DNA of 5,522 nucleotides, taken from the NCBI GenBank assembly GCA_030589225.1, contig JAUUWD010000132.1:1-5522 (forward strand). Reading direction: 5' to 3'. Source of the stretch: Desulfobacteraceae bacterium. GTDB taxonomy: Bacteria; Desulfobacterota; DSM-4660; Desulfatiglandales; Desulfatiglandaceae. The notes below the pieces were generated by a model. The model saw nothing but the letters and a program-made list of their open reading frames with translations. It was not told the origin of the DNA and made no database searches. Both the position numbers and the translations under genes were made by a program. The stretch's first letter is position 1. Each line of letters starts with the position of its first letter. Shown one piece after another: positions 1 to 5,522 of the stretch.

Positions 1-197
1 ACAGACCGATAACTGGACATAGTCAGCATTTCCTGCCCGGCACCATGACAAAGCCTCCCCAGCCGTAGTCGGCCTTGATGGCTCAAAAAACAGGGCTTAT
101 CCTCACATCCCCAAAAGAGAATCTGCGGGAATAACGTCCATTGATAAATCAGTTGGCTAATTGATTCACTAATTGCGTCAAGAATAATGGCACGTCA
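1..197. other. Intergenic region downstream of tctA; no supportable gene
   Basis: All six frames are short or interrupted here. On the minus strand, two in-frame ATG codons at 29-27 and 20-18 could begin a further gene leaving the window on the left. An AGGA about 10 bases ahead of the second ATG would fit as a ribosome site, but only 6 to 9 codons are visible, so this is only a possibility. A plus-strand frame open from the edge to a TAG at 66-68 could be the tail of a convergent gene, equally unproven. The stretch around 144-177 is AT-rich and contains a direct repeat of CTAATTG. I see no convincing rho-independent terminator for tctA: a 5-bp stem pairs AATCA with TGATT but has no T-run after it. 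Confidence 0.45.
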
Positions 198-1685
198 CTA
201 TTGTGCTCTCTTTTTCTTTAGATCAAGGACCAGCGGGATAATCACAACTAATACAATCGCAATCACAAGTCCCAGAGAAATCGGGCGGGTAACAAAAATG
301 GCAGGATCACCGCTTGACATACTCAAAGATTCCCGCATTCTTTCTTCTATGATTGGTCCAAGGACAAAACCCAGGACCCACGGGACAAGCGGCCAATCAA
401 GACGGAGCATGATGTACCCCAACACGCCCATAGCAATCGCTACTCCCATTTCGAATACTTGTAAATTCATTGAATAGATCCCAAGGAGCGATATGACCAT
501 CACGCTTATGGCGAGCAGGGAACTTGGTAACTTTACTATTGTCGCGAAAGGTCTTAAAAAAAGGGCAAGTAGTACAAAGGCTATAATATTGATTAAAAGC
601 ATGCTGAAGTAAATTGTGTAGATCAGCACCGGTTCCTTTACCAGTAATAACGGGCCAGGATAGATCCCATTTGCCGTAAAAATCCCTAACAGGAGAGCGG
701 CTATTGCCTCGCCTGGAATCCCCAATGTGAGCAGTGGTATCATAGCCCCAGCAGGTACGGCATTATTCCCAGCTTCAGACGCAAGACACCCTTCGGGTGT
801 GCCTTTACCAAATTCCTCAGGATGTTTTGAGGATCTCTGCGCCTCTATGTAGGAGAAAAATGAGGCCGTGATGGAACCTGTTCCCGGAATCAGACCAACC
901 AACGTGCCGATAAGGCCTGATTTTAACAGAGTCACTTTATACCTAAAGGCCACCAGGATCTTGCTAAAATCGAGAGACCTCCTTGTGAGGGACAATGTAT
1001 CGCTCTCAAGTATCTTTCTTTCCAGAAGAAGTAAGGACTGACCGATACCAAAAAATCCAAGACACATTGGGGCCACGTTCAGACCGTTCTGCATCTGAAC
1101 AGTCCCAAAATCGAATCTGGGCACCAGGGTCCCCGGGTCAATGCCCACAGTGCTGAACCAGAGACCGAGGGCTGTCAGGAGAAGGCCTTGAGCAAGCTTA
1201 GCTCGGTTGACCATGATGACGACCACCAGACCGAAAACGGCAATCATAAAATATTCCGGGGAGCTAAAGCTTGCAGCCACACGGGATAGGGCTGGGGCCA
1301 AGAGCATAAGCATAATAACGCTAATAATCCCACCAGAAAACGAACCTACAATGGCCGCTGAAAGGCCCAATTGGGCCTCCCCTCTCTGGGTCAATGGATA
1401 ACCATCGAGAGAGGTAATCATCGATGAGGGAACTCCGGGCGTTCGCATTAAGACTGCTGGTATACCTCCTCCGAAGTACCCGCCACAGAAGACCCCGAGA
1501 AGCATGGATAAGGCAATGTCGGGGGGTAGAGAATAGGTGAACGGGAGGAGAATCACCATTCCAACCATGGGACCGATCCCAGGGATGACGCCCACAATGA
1601 TCCCCATAACACCACCAAAAGTCAACGCAGCTATGTTTTCAGGGGCAACTGTATTGATCAGACCCTGGTAGACCGCTTCCCACAC
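198..1685 (-). CDS. tctA: Tripartite tricarboxylate transporter large membrane subunit, TctA family
   Basis: This is the large integral membrane subunit of a TTT transporter; it forms the translocation path for a carboxylate delivered by TctC, driven by an ion gradient. With the GTG start at 1685 it is 495 residues, normal for TctA (about 500), with many hydrophobic segments. It shows the family's internal duplication: VGVIPGIGP at 31-39 in the first half and VGLIPGTGS at 263-271 in the second. Other TctA signatures are TPGVPSS (82-88), SEAGNNAV (303-310) followed by LGIPGEA (321-327), and a basic C-terminal tail KKKRAQ. A TTG at 1700 is also in frame and would overlap tctB by 11 bases, but it has no ribosome site. 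The GTG has GGAG 9 bases upstream, so I prefer GTG. It is the last visible gene of the operon. Family assignment is firm; the substrate is unknown. Confidence 0.95.
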   Translation of the reverse strand: MWEAVYQGLINTVAPENIAALTFGGVMGIIVGVIPGIGPMVGMVILLPFTYSLPPDIALSMLLGVFCGGYFGGGIPAVLMRTPGVPSSMITSLDGYPLTQRGEAQLGLSAAIVGSFSGGIISVIMLMLLAPALSRVAASFSSPEYFMIAVFGLVVVIMVNRAKLAQGLLLTALGLWFSTVGIDPGTLVPRFDFGTVQMQNGLNVAPMCLGFFGIGQSLLLLERKILESDTLSLTRRSLDFSKILVAFRYKVTLLKSGLIGTLVGLIPGTGSITASFFSYIEAQRSSKHPEEFGKGTPEGCLASEAGNNAVPAGAMIPLLTLGIPGEAIAALLLGIFTANGIYPGPLLLVKEPVLIYTIYFSMLLINIIAFVLLALFLRPFATIVKLPSSLLAISVMVISLLGIYSMNLQVFEMGVAIAMGVLGYIMLRLDWPLVPWVLGFVLGPIIEERMRESLSMSSGDPAIFVTRPISLGLVIAIVLVVIIPLVLDLKKKRAQ

Positions 1686-1689
1686 TTCG

Positions 1690-2202
1690 TTATTCTCCAA
1701 AAAGGAATATCAATGGTTCCGGAAACCAGATGTTCAGCAAATGTTTGAATATAAGTACAATCACCGCGGTATATATGACAGGTACCAGGAGGTTAATCCT
1801 TATATTCCTATAGCCCAGTACATAATATGAGATTATAAGAAACAGGAAGACGGATGCCTCCACACCGATCCAGATGATGCCAATAGGGAAAAAAAAGACT
1901 AACATCAACAGGATGATCGCGGGTCGGTACGGCCACCCCTTGTTGTCCACATTCCAACTGGCGTCTGGTGGGGGTTTCGCCAACCGATAGAATGCGGGAA
2001 GTGATGACAGGGCCATCACGGAGAGCACGATCAAGGGAAAAATGGTAGGCCCTTTGTAAAAAGGATAAGGAACGGCTGTTGTATCGATGTGCATTTTGAA
2101 GGTAGCTAACAGGAAGGCCGCAAATCCCCCAAGGATTGCACAGAAAAGGTCATGAGCACGACTTTTGGGATCGGGCGTACCATTTCTCTTTTCAGTGGAC
2201 AT
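1690..2202 (-). CDS. tctB: Tripartite tricarboxylate transporter small membrane subunit, TctB family
   Basis: This is the small membrane subunit that pairs with TctA in TTT transporters; its exact role is poorly known in the family. It is 170 residues, within the usual 140-180. A hydrophilic N-terminus is followed by hydrophobic segments at about 18-35, 54-72, 95-111, 113-130 and 137-155, fitting the four- to five-helix TctB pattern. GPTIFP at 51-56 matches the GP-x-x-FP motif that TctB proteins carry just before the second helix. The ATG at 2202-2200 has GGAG at 2213-2210, 7 bases upstream. Sequence conservation in TctB is low, so the call rests on size, topology, this motif and its position between tctC and tctA. 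Together these make it secure. Confidence 0.92.
   Translation of the reverse strand: MSTEKRNGTPDPKSRAHDLFCAILGGFAAFLLATFKMHIDTTAVPYPFYKGPTIFPLIVLSVMALSSLPAFYRLAKPPPDASWNVDNKGWPYRPAIILLMLVFFFPIGIIWIGVEASVFLFLIISYYVLGYRNIRINLLVPVIYTAVIVLIFKHLLNIWFPEPLIFLFGE
1695..1698 (-). promoter_or_regulatory. Ribosome binding site deciding the tctA start
   Basis: GGAG on the minus strand lies inside the last codons of tctB, 9 bases before the GTG at 1685-1683. It cannot serve the alternative TTG at 1700-1698, because it overlaps that codon. The arrangement suggests translational coupling of tctA to tctB termination at 1692-1690. Confidence 0.6.
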
Positions 2203-2231
2203 AGAAGCGCTCCATTGATCAACAGGCCTCG

Positions 2232-2264
2232 GGGGGAAGGAATTTCTTTCTGAATCCTTCCCCC
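2232..2264 (-). other. Intercistronic stem-loop between tctC and tctB
   Basis: GGGGGAAGGA (2232-2241) pairs perfectly with TCCTTCCCCC (2255-2264), giving a 10-bp GC-rich stem around a 13-base loop. A short inner TTC/GAA pairing may extend it. The minus-strand transcript leaves the hairpin without a T-run (it continues CCGAGGCC), so it does not look like a standard terminator. Its place just after the binding-protein gene fits a stem-loop that protects the tctC message from 3' decay. This would make TctC more abundant than the membrane subunits. That role is inferred from other binding-protein operons. Confidence 0.7.
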
Positions 2265-2314
2265 GTATGTTATTTTGGACTACATGGGCACCAGTGACAC
2301 ATAAAGAGAGATCT

Positions 2315-3277
2315 CTATTGTTTTTTGATGAGATTGAGTTGCTTCATGACTTTAGTAAAATAAGCGCGCTCGTCTGCTATTTTTTTCTTGGCTTCTTCCC
2401 CTCTCATCTTGATGGGAATAGCGCCTGTATTCTTTATTAGCTTGGCGATCTTGGGATCTTCCATTACCTTGAACCATACGTCCTCAAATTTCTTGCGGAT
2501 CTCCGCTTGTGTCCCTTTAGGCATAAAGAGGCCAAACCATACAGAATAGTCTTTGCCAAACCCCTGTTCTGAAACAGTCGGGACCTCCGGGAAAACGTCA
2601 TAGCGAACCGGATTCATGATAGCAAGAACCTTCACCTGTTTTGTCTTGACATAATCCGCAACGTACTTGATGCTTACGGTGATGACGTCCATATCCCCAG
2701 AAGTCAAAAGCAAAGCATTGAGATCACCGAAAGCGGTTTCCTTCCACTGGAATCCCCCTTTGTCAGCAACGTTCATTGCAATGAGGGTGGGCACGGCTCC
2801 CAGTCCCCAATGGCCCAATTTAAGTTCATGGGTTTTTGCGTATTCAGAGAGCTCCTTAAGGTTGTTGTATGGTGCATCACCCCTGGCTGCCAGTAGAAAT
2901 GAGGATGCCCATACGAGCCCTATGGGTTCAAAATCATCGATTTTGTATGGGGTCACACCCCTGATCGGCTGGGTCAGCATGGGGCCGATGGAAGAAAGAG
3001 CAACGGTATAACCGTCAGGTTTGCTCTGGGCAACAAAATTAGTGCCAAGAATACCTCGGCCTCCTGCTTTATTGATGACCTTAACAGGCACCCCAAGTTC
3101 CTTTGACAGCAAAGGAACCATTCCATTTGAAATGATTGTGGATGCGTCATTGCCTGGTGGCCAGGGAATGGTAATGATGATGGGTTTGGTTGGCCATTTT
3201 GCCACGACTGGTGTTGCAGTCAGGCACAGGCCAACAAGCATAAATGCTGCAATAGTGATACAAGCTAACTTTTTCAT
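2315..3277 (-). CDS. tctC: Periplasmic solute-binding protein of a TTT transporter, TctC/Bug family
   Basis: This protein binds a carboxylate-type ligand in the periplasm and delivers it to TctA/TctB. It is 320 residues, the usual Bug/TctC length. A signal peptide spans residues 1-26 (MKKLA, a hydrophobic core, then TPVVA) with likely signal peptidase I cleavage before KWPTKP; WPxKPI is the typical mature start of the family. There is no good lipobox. The first ligand loop reads PWPPGNDAST (38-47) where the family usually has PPGGGTD, so ligand contacts may differ. VINKAGGRG, SKPDGYTVA and FPEVPTVSEQG are other recognisable TctC stretches. The frame stays open for 17 codons upstream, but the ATG at 3277-3275 has AGGAGG 7 bases ahead and begins the signal peptide, so this start is firm. 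It lies 114 bases after the sulfotransferase-like gene and is probably co-transcribed. The ligand cannot be read from sequence. Confidence 0.95.
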   Translation of the reverse strand: MKKLACITIAAFMLVGLCLTATPVVAKWPTKPIIITIPWPPGNDASTIISNGMVPLLSKELGVPVKVINKAGGRGILGTNFVAQSKPDGYTVALSSIGPMLTQPIRGVTPYKIDDFEPIGLVWASSFLLAARGDAPYNNLKELSEYAKTHELKLGHWGLGAVPTLIAMNVADKGGFQWKETAFGDLNALLLTSGDMDVITVSIKYVADYVKTKQVKVLAIMNPVRYDVFPEVPTVSEQGFGKDYSVWFGLFMPKGTQAEIRKKFEDVWFKVMEDPKIAKLIKNTGAIPIKMRGEEAKKKIADERAYFTKVMKQLNLIKKQ

Positions 3278-3284
3278 AACAGAT

Positions 3285-3290
3285 CCTCCT
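3285..3290 (-). promoter_or_regulatory. Ribosome binding site of tctC
   Basis: AGGAGG on the minus strand sits 7 bases before the ATG at 3277-3275. It fixes the start and excludes the 17-codon longer reading frame. Confidence 0.85.
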
Positions 3291-3391
3291 TTTTCTTTTG
3301 TTGATGTTAAAGGTTCAATAAAAAACAAGCCCTAAAATCGAAAAACTCAGTAAATTTAAAAGGTTAATAAAAAGTGGGTTTACAGAAGCCT

Positions 3392-4831
3392 CTAATCATC
3401 CTCAGTCGGAATGACACATAACTGGACGCCTTGACCATACTCATCTCCACCTTCAAACACCGATACGTTGCACGGCTCTTTCTCCTTGTTCCCTGGAACC
3501 CTGAACTGGCTGCTGTCAAGGCGGCGAACAGATTTTTCCTCAGGCCTTTCCAGTTGAGGTATCCATTCGTAGGGAACCCGGTAGGCGCGATAGACTAAAT
3601 TTGAACTCATATTGTTCTCGAAGTACGGGCTGATATATTCCCATGTTATTTCATGTTCAGGAGTGACCTCGAAAATACGACCGTTTGCACCTTCCGTTAT
3701 CATGGTATTGCCATTGGGCAGGCGCTGGGCCGAACTGATGTAGCCGCTGTAAAACTTGTAATTGTCCGCCAGTTCCTCAAAACCGGCCTCAATGGGTGTA
3801 TATTTCCAAACCACCTCAAGTGTCACCGGGTCAAATTCCAATACCCTGGAGAAATCCCTCAATGCGTTATTAAACCCGGTGATAGAACCCGGATTCGGAG
3901 CACCGTATCCAGCCCATCCCCCATTATCAAAAACCAGGATATTCCCCTCGCCTGGAAGCCCTTTCGGTATCATGTGGGCATGATGCTGACCGATGATCTG
4001 TCCCAGTTTCCTTAATGCGCGAGTAACAGTAAATTCAGGCCCTACCTGCCAAACGATCTTGCCGGTATTCTTGTCCGTGATTGCAGTTATATTGGTTTGA
4101 CGTCCGCACCAGATGATGTTATCCGGGTGAAAGCGCCCATCCCCTATATCATACCACTTATTGGGCCCGAGCGCTGACATGGAATTCATATGCATCCAGT
4201 CTCCCATTCCTTCGCCGATCTCCTTGTGCATATTCGGGTGACGGGCCAAGGTATTTTTGGCTTCCTCACTGAACCCCATTTCACTGAAATGATCACTGCA
4301 TACCCATTCCCAGATGACCTCTCCATTCCAGGTCACCTCAATGATAGTATCATCGAGCAAGGGTTTATCACTAATTTTGGGGTTGGTCAGGTTCTTGTGG
4401 GAAAGGATAAGCGTATTTCCTTTATCAACAAAGGGCTCCATGCCAGGAGCATAGTATCCGACCGGGTTGCCTTCTCTCTGGAAATCATGATGCTGTCGGG
4501 CCATCCATGTTCGTTCCTGTCCAGGATCTTCTATGAGTTCGTATTTATTGAATTTCCATACTATGTTGCCATCCCAATCCACCTGAATCAGATCTTTATG
4601 ATCCTGATATCCAAATTTGGCATCCCTTCTGCCGGAATTCCCCATAAAAAATCCTCCCGGAAGAACCTTGTTGGGCATTCCATGAAAATTCTTGAACTGC
4701 TTGACCACGCTGCCGTTCATGTCGATCAGGGTTGCACCAACTCTGTAAGCCTGGAATATGGTATATCCATTCCAGCATTGTTCAGGTTCGTAGAATGTTG
4801 TACCGCTCGGATAAACGCTTGGAAATCCCAT
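3392..4831 (-). CDS. Arylsulfotransferase (ASST)-like beta-propeller protein, apparently cytoplasmic
   Basis: Family members transfer a sulfate group between phenolic compounds without PAPS. The 479-residue protein shows a propeller-type repeat, a turn and a tryptophan strand: DWDGNIVW (85-92), TWNGEVIW (167-174), NTGKIVW (255-261), VTLEVVW (336-342) and PEHEITW (391-397). Candidate active-site residues, by analogy with the conserved histidines and arginine of E. coli-type AssT, are H114/H115 in ARQHHDF, H214 in DWMHMNS, H283/H284/H286 in GQHHAHMIP and R370 in SSAQRLPNGNT. FDNGGWAGYG (301-310) is also typical of the family. The N-terminus (MGFPSVYPSG) has no hydrophobic signal, unlike periplasmic AssT enzymes. 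The start is well supported: AAGGAGGAGG lies just upstream. It is the first gene of the unit with tctCBA and is divergent from the GntR gene. The fold and family are likely; sulfotransferase activity itself is inferred, and another propeller function is possible. Confidence 0.85.
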   Translation of the reverse strand: MGFPSVYPSGTTFYEPEQCWNGYTIFQAYRVGATLIDMNGSVVKQFKNFHGMPNKVLPGGFFMGNSGRRDAKFGYQDHKDLIQVDWDGNIVWKFNKYELIEDPGQERTWMARQHHDFQREGNPVGYYAPGMEPFVDKGNTLILSHKNLTNPKISDKPLLDDTIIEVTWNGEVIWEWVCSDHFSEMGFSEEAKNTLARHPNMHKEIGEGMGDWMHMNSMSALGPNKWYDIGDGRFHPDNIIWCGRQTNITAITDKNTGKIVWQVGPEFTVTRALRKLGQIIGQHHAHMIPKGLPGEGNILVFDNGGWAGYGAPNPGSITGFNNALRDFSRVLEFDPVTLEVVWKYTPIEAGFEELADNYKFYSGYISSAQRLPNGNTMITEGANGRIFEVTPEHEITWEYISPYFENNMSSNLVYRAYRVPYEWIPQLERPEEKSVRRLDSSQFRVPGNKEKEPCNVSVFEGGDEYGQGVQLCVIPTEDD

Positions 4832-4836
4832 TATTA

Positions 4837-4846
4837 CCTCCTCCTT
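4837..4846 (-). promoter_or_regulatory. Ribosome binding site of the arylsulfotransferase-like gene
   Basis: AAGGAGGAGG on the minus strand ends 5 bases before the ATG at 4831-4829. It contains two overlapping AGGAGG-type registers, which suggests strong translation and fixes the start. Confidence 0.85.
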
Positions 4847-4977
4847 AGTAGTGCAGGCATTGGTCTTTGGCCTTTAAGGTGTTAAGTCAGTAAACTTTGT
4901 TGCTATCCCTAATAGGCAGGCAGTAATTATGAGCCGCAATTCTAATCATGCCCATAGCACGCCGTAGCTTGGGTTAA

Positions 4978-5008
4978 GTCCGACACTCAGAATGACTGAG
5001 TTTCGGAC
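4978..5008. repeat. 31-bp imperfect inverted repeat in the probable operon leader
   Basis: The arms GTCCGACACTCAG (4978-4990) and CTGAGTTTCGGAC (4996-5008) pair at 12 of 13 positions around the 5-base loop AATGA. No T-run follows on either strand, so it is not an ordinary terminator. It lies between the proposed minus-strand promoter and the sulfotransferase start, and would fold in the mRNA leader. It could also be a DNA operator or a dispersed palindromic repeat unit. Confidence 0.75.
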
Positions 5009-5067
5009 ACAAATCAAGCATTTTGGTCAATGTCTGCCGCATTTTATTTGATTTTATTTTTCAATTC

Positions 5068-5095
5068 AACATATTATTCAAATGATTTTTGTCAA
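5068..5095 (-). promoter_or_regulatory. Candidate sigma70 promoter for the sulfotransferase-tct operon
   Basis: On the minus strand a perfect -35 box TTGACA (5095-5090) is followed after 16 bases by TATGTT (5073-5068), a 4-of-6 match to the -10 consensus, in an AT-rich setting. Transcription would start near 5061 and give a leader of about 230 bases. This is prediction by eye only. Confidence 0.5.
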
Positions 5096-5101
5096 AAATC
5101 A
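5083..5101. promoter_or_regulatory. Candidate operator: 19-bp palindrome over the operon -35 box
   Basis: TGATTTTT (5083-5090) and AAAAATCA (5094-5101) are perfect inverted copies around GTC. The palindrome fully covers the TTGACA box of the minus-strand promoter, so a bound dimer would block RNA polymerase. The divergent GntR-family gene is the obvious candidate to bind it. The sequence does not closely match a GntR operator consensus that I can recall, so the pairing is inference. Confidence 0.45.
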
Positions 5102-5127
5102 AACTGCTGAGGTTTAAACAATCGGAC

Positions 5128-5156
5128 TTGACCGGCATCCACTTCTGCCATAATAT
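5128..5156 (+). promoter_or_regulatory. Candidate sigma70 promoter for the GntR gene
   Basis: TTGACC (5128-5133) is separated by 17 bases from TAATAT (5151-5156). The overlapping CATAAT at 5149-5154 is a closer -10 match but with a 15-base spacer. Transcription would begin near 5163, upstream of both possible GntR starts. It is back-to-back with the operon promoter, with 32 bases between the two -35 boxes. Confidence 0.45.
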
Positions 5157-5261
5157 ATGTGACCAGCTAATCATGCTGACCAGAATGAAAACATGCTGAA
5201 ACAGTTTATCGTCTTACCGCATAGCCCCTTTTTGTCGTTTACAAGACCAAAAATAATATCT

Positions 5262-5522
5262 ATGGAAAAGGAAAAAATCGTTAAATATATAAAAGATTCA
5301 ATCATTAGGGGCAAACTGGAGCCTGGACAGAGAGTTGTCGAAGCAAAATTATGCCGGGACCTTGATGTTGGCCGAGGTAAAATACGCGAATCGCTAAGAC
5401 AACTTGAACAAGAAGGTTTTATTGACATCATTCCTCACTCAGGTGCTGTTATAAAAGAGGTATCCCAAAAGGATATATCTCAAATCTATGATATTATGAG
5501 CGTTCTCGAGGGTTTGTCCATA
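5262..5522 (+). CDS. GntR-family transcriptional regulator, FadR/FCD type, N-terminal part
   Basis: Only the first 87 residues are in the window; the gene runs off the right edge. Residues 1-66 form a GntR winged-helix domain: KDSIIRGKLEPGQRVVEAKL (11-30) fits the family's first helices, DVGRGKIRESLRQLEQEGFI (35-54) is the recognition region, and IIPHSGAVI (56-64) the wing. VSQKDISQIYDIMSVLEGL (67-85) is the usual entry to an FCD effector-binding domain, which in this subfamily binds organic acids, often through a metal. The recognition helix has VGRGK where many relatives have VSRTP. An in-frame ATG at 5193 would add 23 residues that look unlike the family, so I prefer 5262; neither start has a clear ribosome site. 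Its divergent position suggests it controls the sulfotransferase-tct operon and itself. Confidence 0.9.
   Translation, partial: MEKEKIVKYIKDSIIRGKLEPGQRVVEAKLCRDLDVGRGKIRESLRQLEQEGFIDIIPHSGAVIKEVSQKDISQIYDIMSVLEGLSI

Larger units (their letters stand above)
4972..5133. repeat. GGTTAAGTCCGA-type boxes, two in inverted orientation
   Basis: GGTTAAGTCCGA at 4972-4983 matches the reverse complement of 5122-5133 (GGTCAAGTCCGA) at 11 of 12 positions. A weaker direct copy of the core, GTTAAGTC, is at 4881-4888. The right-hand copy overlaps the -35 box of the plus-strand promoter. The boxes may be regulator sites, or the inverted pair may mark the ends of a small palindromic insertion of about 160 bp. 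No flanking target duplication is obvious. Confidence 0.4.
4832..5261. other. Divergent control region between the operon and the GntR gene
   Basis: These 430 bases hold no convincing gene. Open frames crossing it are antisense extensions of the flanking genes. The part from about 5040 to 5105 is very AT-rich. The region contains an inverted repeat (4978-5008), three GTTAAGTC-like boxes, a 19-bp palindrome (5083-5101), a GTTTAAAC palindrome (5112-5119), and a candidate promoter in each direction. Two direct copies of CATGCTGA lie at 5172-5179 and 5192-5199, and two of GACCAG at 5161-5166 and 5178-5183. It is the natural place for the GntR protein to act on both transcripts. Confidence 0.7.

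Noticed and set aside
9..18. ATAACTGGAC shared with 3418-3427 at the 3' end of the arylsulfotransferase-like gene, suggesting a partial gene copy at the left edge
   Set aside because: A 10-base match is expected by chance at this window size, and the flanking bases do not align.
23..82. Minus-strand fragment encoding DYGWGGFVMVPG, loosely like GGWAGYGAPNPG of the arylsulfotransferase-like protein
   Set aside because: It is a 19-codon frame between stops with weak similarity; not enough to call a pseudogene.
80..110. T-run on the minus strand near 85-90 as a terminator for tctA
   Set aside because: Only a 3-bp GGG/CCC pairing precedes it, too weak for a rho-independent terminator.
2307..2316. 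AGAGATCTCT palindrome at the tctC stop
   Set aside because: It is a short perfect palindrome with no loop, not near a promoter and easily due to chance.
2667..3335. Plus-strand open frames opposite tctC
   Set aside because: They lie antisense to a full-length TctC reading frame and show no domain features.
4190..4885. A 231-codon plus-strand open frame opposite the arylsulfotransferase-like gene
   Set aside because: It is antisense to a gene with clear family motifs and a strong ribosome site, and its translation resembles no family I know.
5171..5431. An 86-codon minus-strand open frame over the GntR gene start
   Set aside because: It lies opposite a recognisable winged-helix sequence; the serine-rich translation looks like an antisense shadow.

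Overview
The window holds one transcriptional unit on the minus strand and the start of a divergent regulator gene on the plus strand. The minus-strand order is: an arylsulfotransferase-like beta-propeller protein, then tctC (periplasmic solute-binding protein), tctB and tctA (small and large membrane subunits of a tripartite tricarboxylate transporter, TTT). At the right edge a GntR-family regulator of the FadR/FCD type runs out of the window. The gene content, a Bug-type binding protein and moderate GC with strong AGGAGG ribosome sites suggest a Gram-negative proteobacterium. A deltaproteobacterial or similar anaerobic degrader is my guess; the sequence alone does not prove a taxon.

Layout. 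1-197: no supportable gene; this is the region downstream of tctA. 198-1685: tctA. 1690-2202: tctB, separated from tctA by only 4 bases if the GTG start is used. 2203-2314: a spacer with a strong 10-bp stem-loop. 2315-3277: tctC with a signal peptide. 3278-3391: a short spacer carrying the tctC ribosome site. 3392-4831: the arylsulfotransferase-like gene. 4832-5261: a divergent control region with two plausible back-to-back sigma70 promoters, a 19-bp palindrome lying over one -35 box, a 31-bp imperfect inverted repeat in the likely leader, and repeated GGTTAAGTCCGA-like boxes. 5262-5522: the N-terminal 87 residues of the GntR regulator.

How the parts may work together (inference). The divergent regulator probably senses a small organic acid or aromatic effector and represses the promoter of the sulfotransferase-tct operon through the palindrome. 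TctC would capture a carboxylate in the periplasm and TctA/TctB would import it using an ion gradient. The sulfotransferase-like enzyme has no visible signal peptide, so it would act in the cytoplasm, possibly moving a sulfate group on or off a phenolic form of the imported compound. Each family is well known. What is less usual is the pairing of a leaderless arylsulfotransferase with a TTT transporter under its own GntR regulator. I see no mobile element genes, CRISPR array, tRNA or rRNA.
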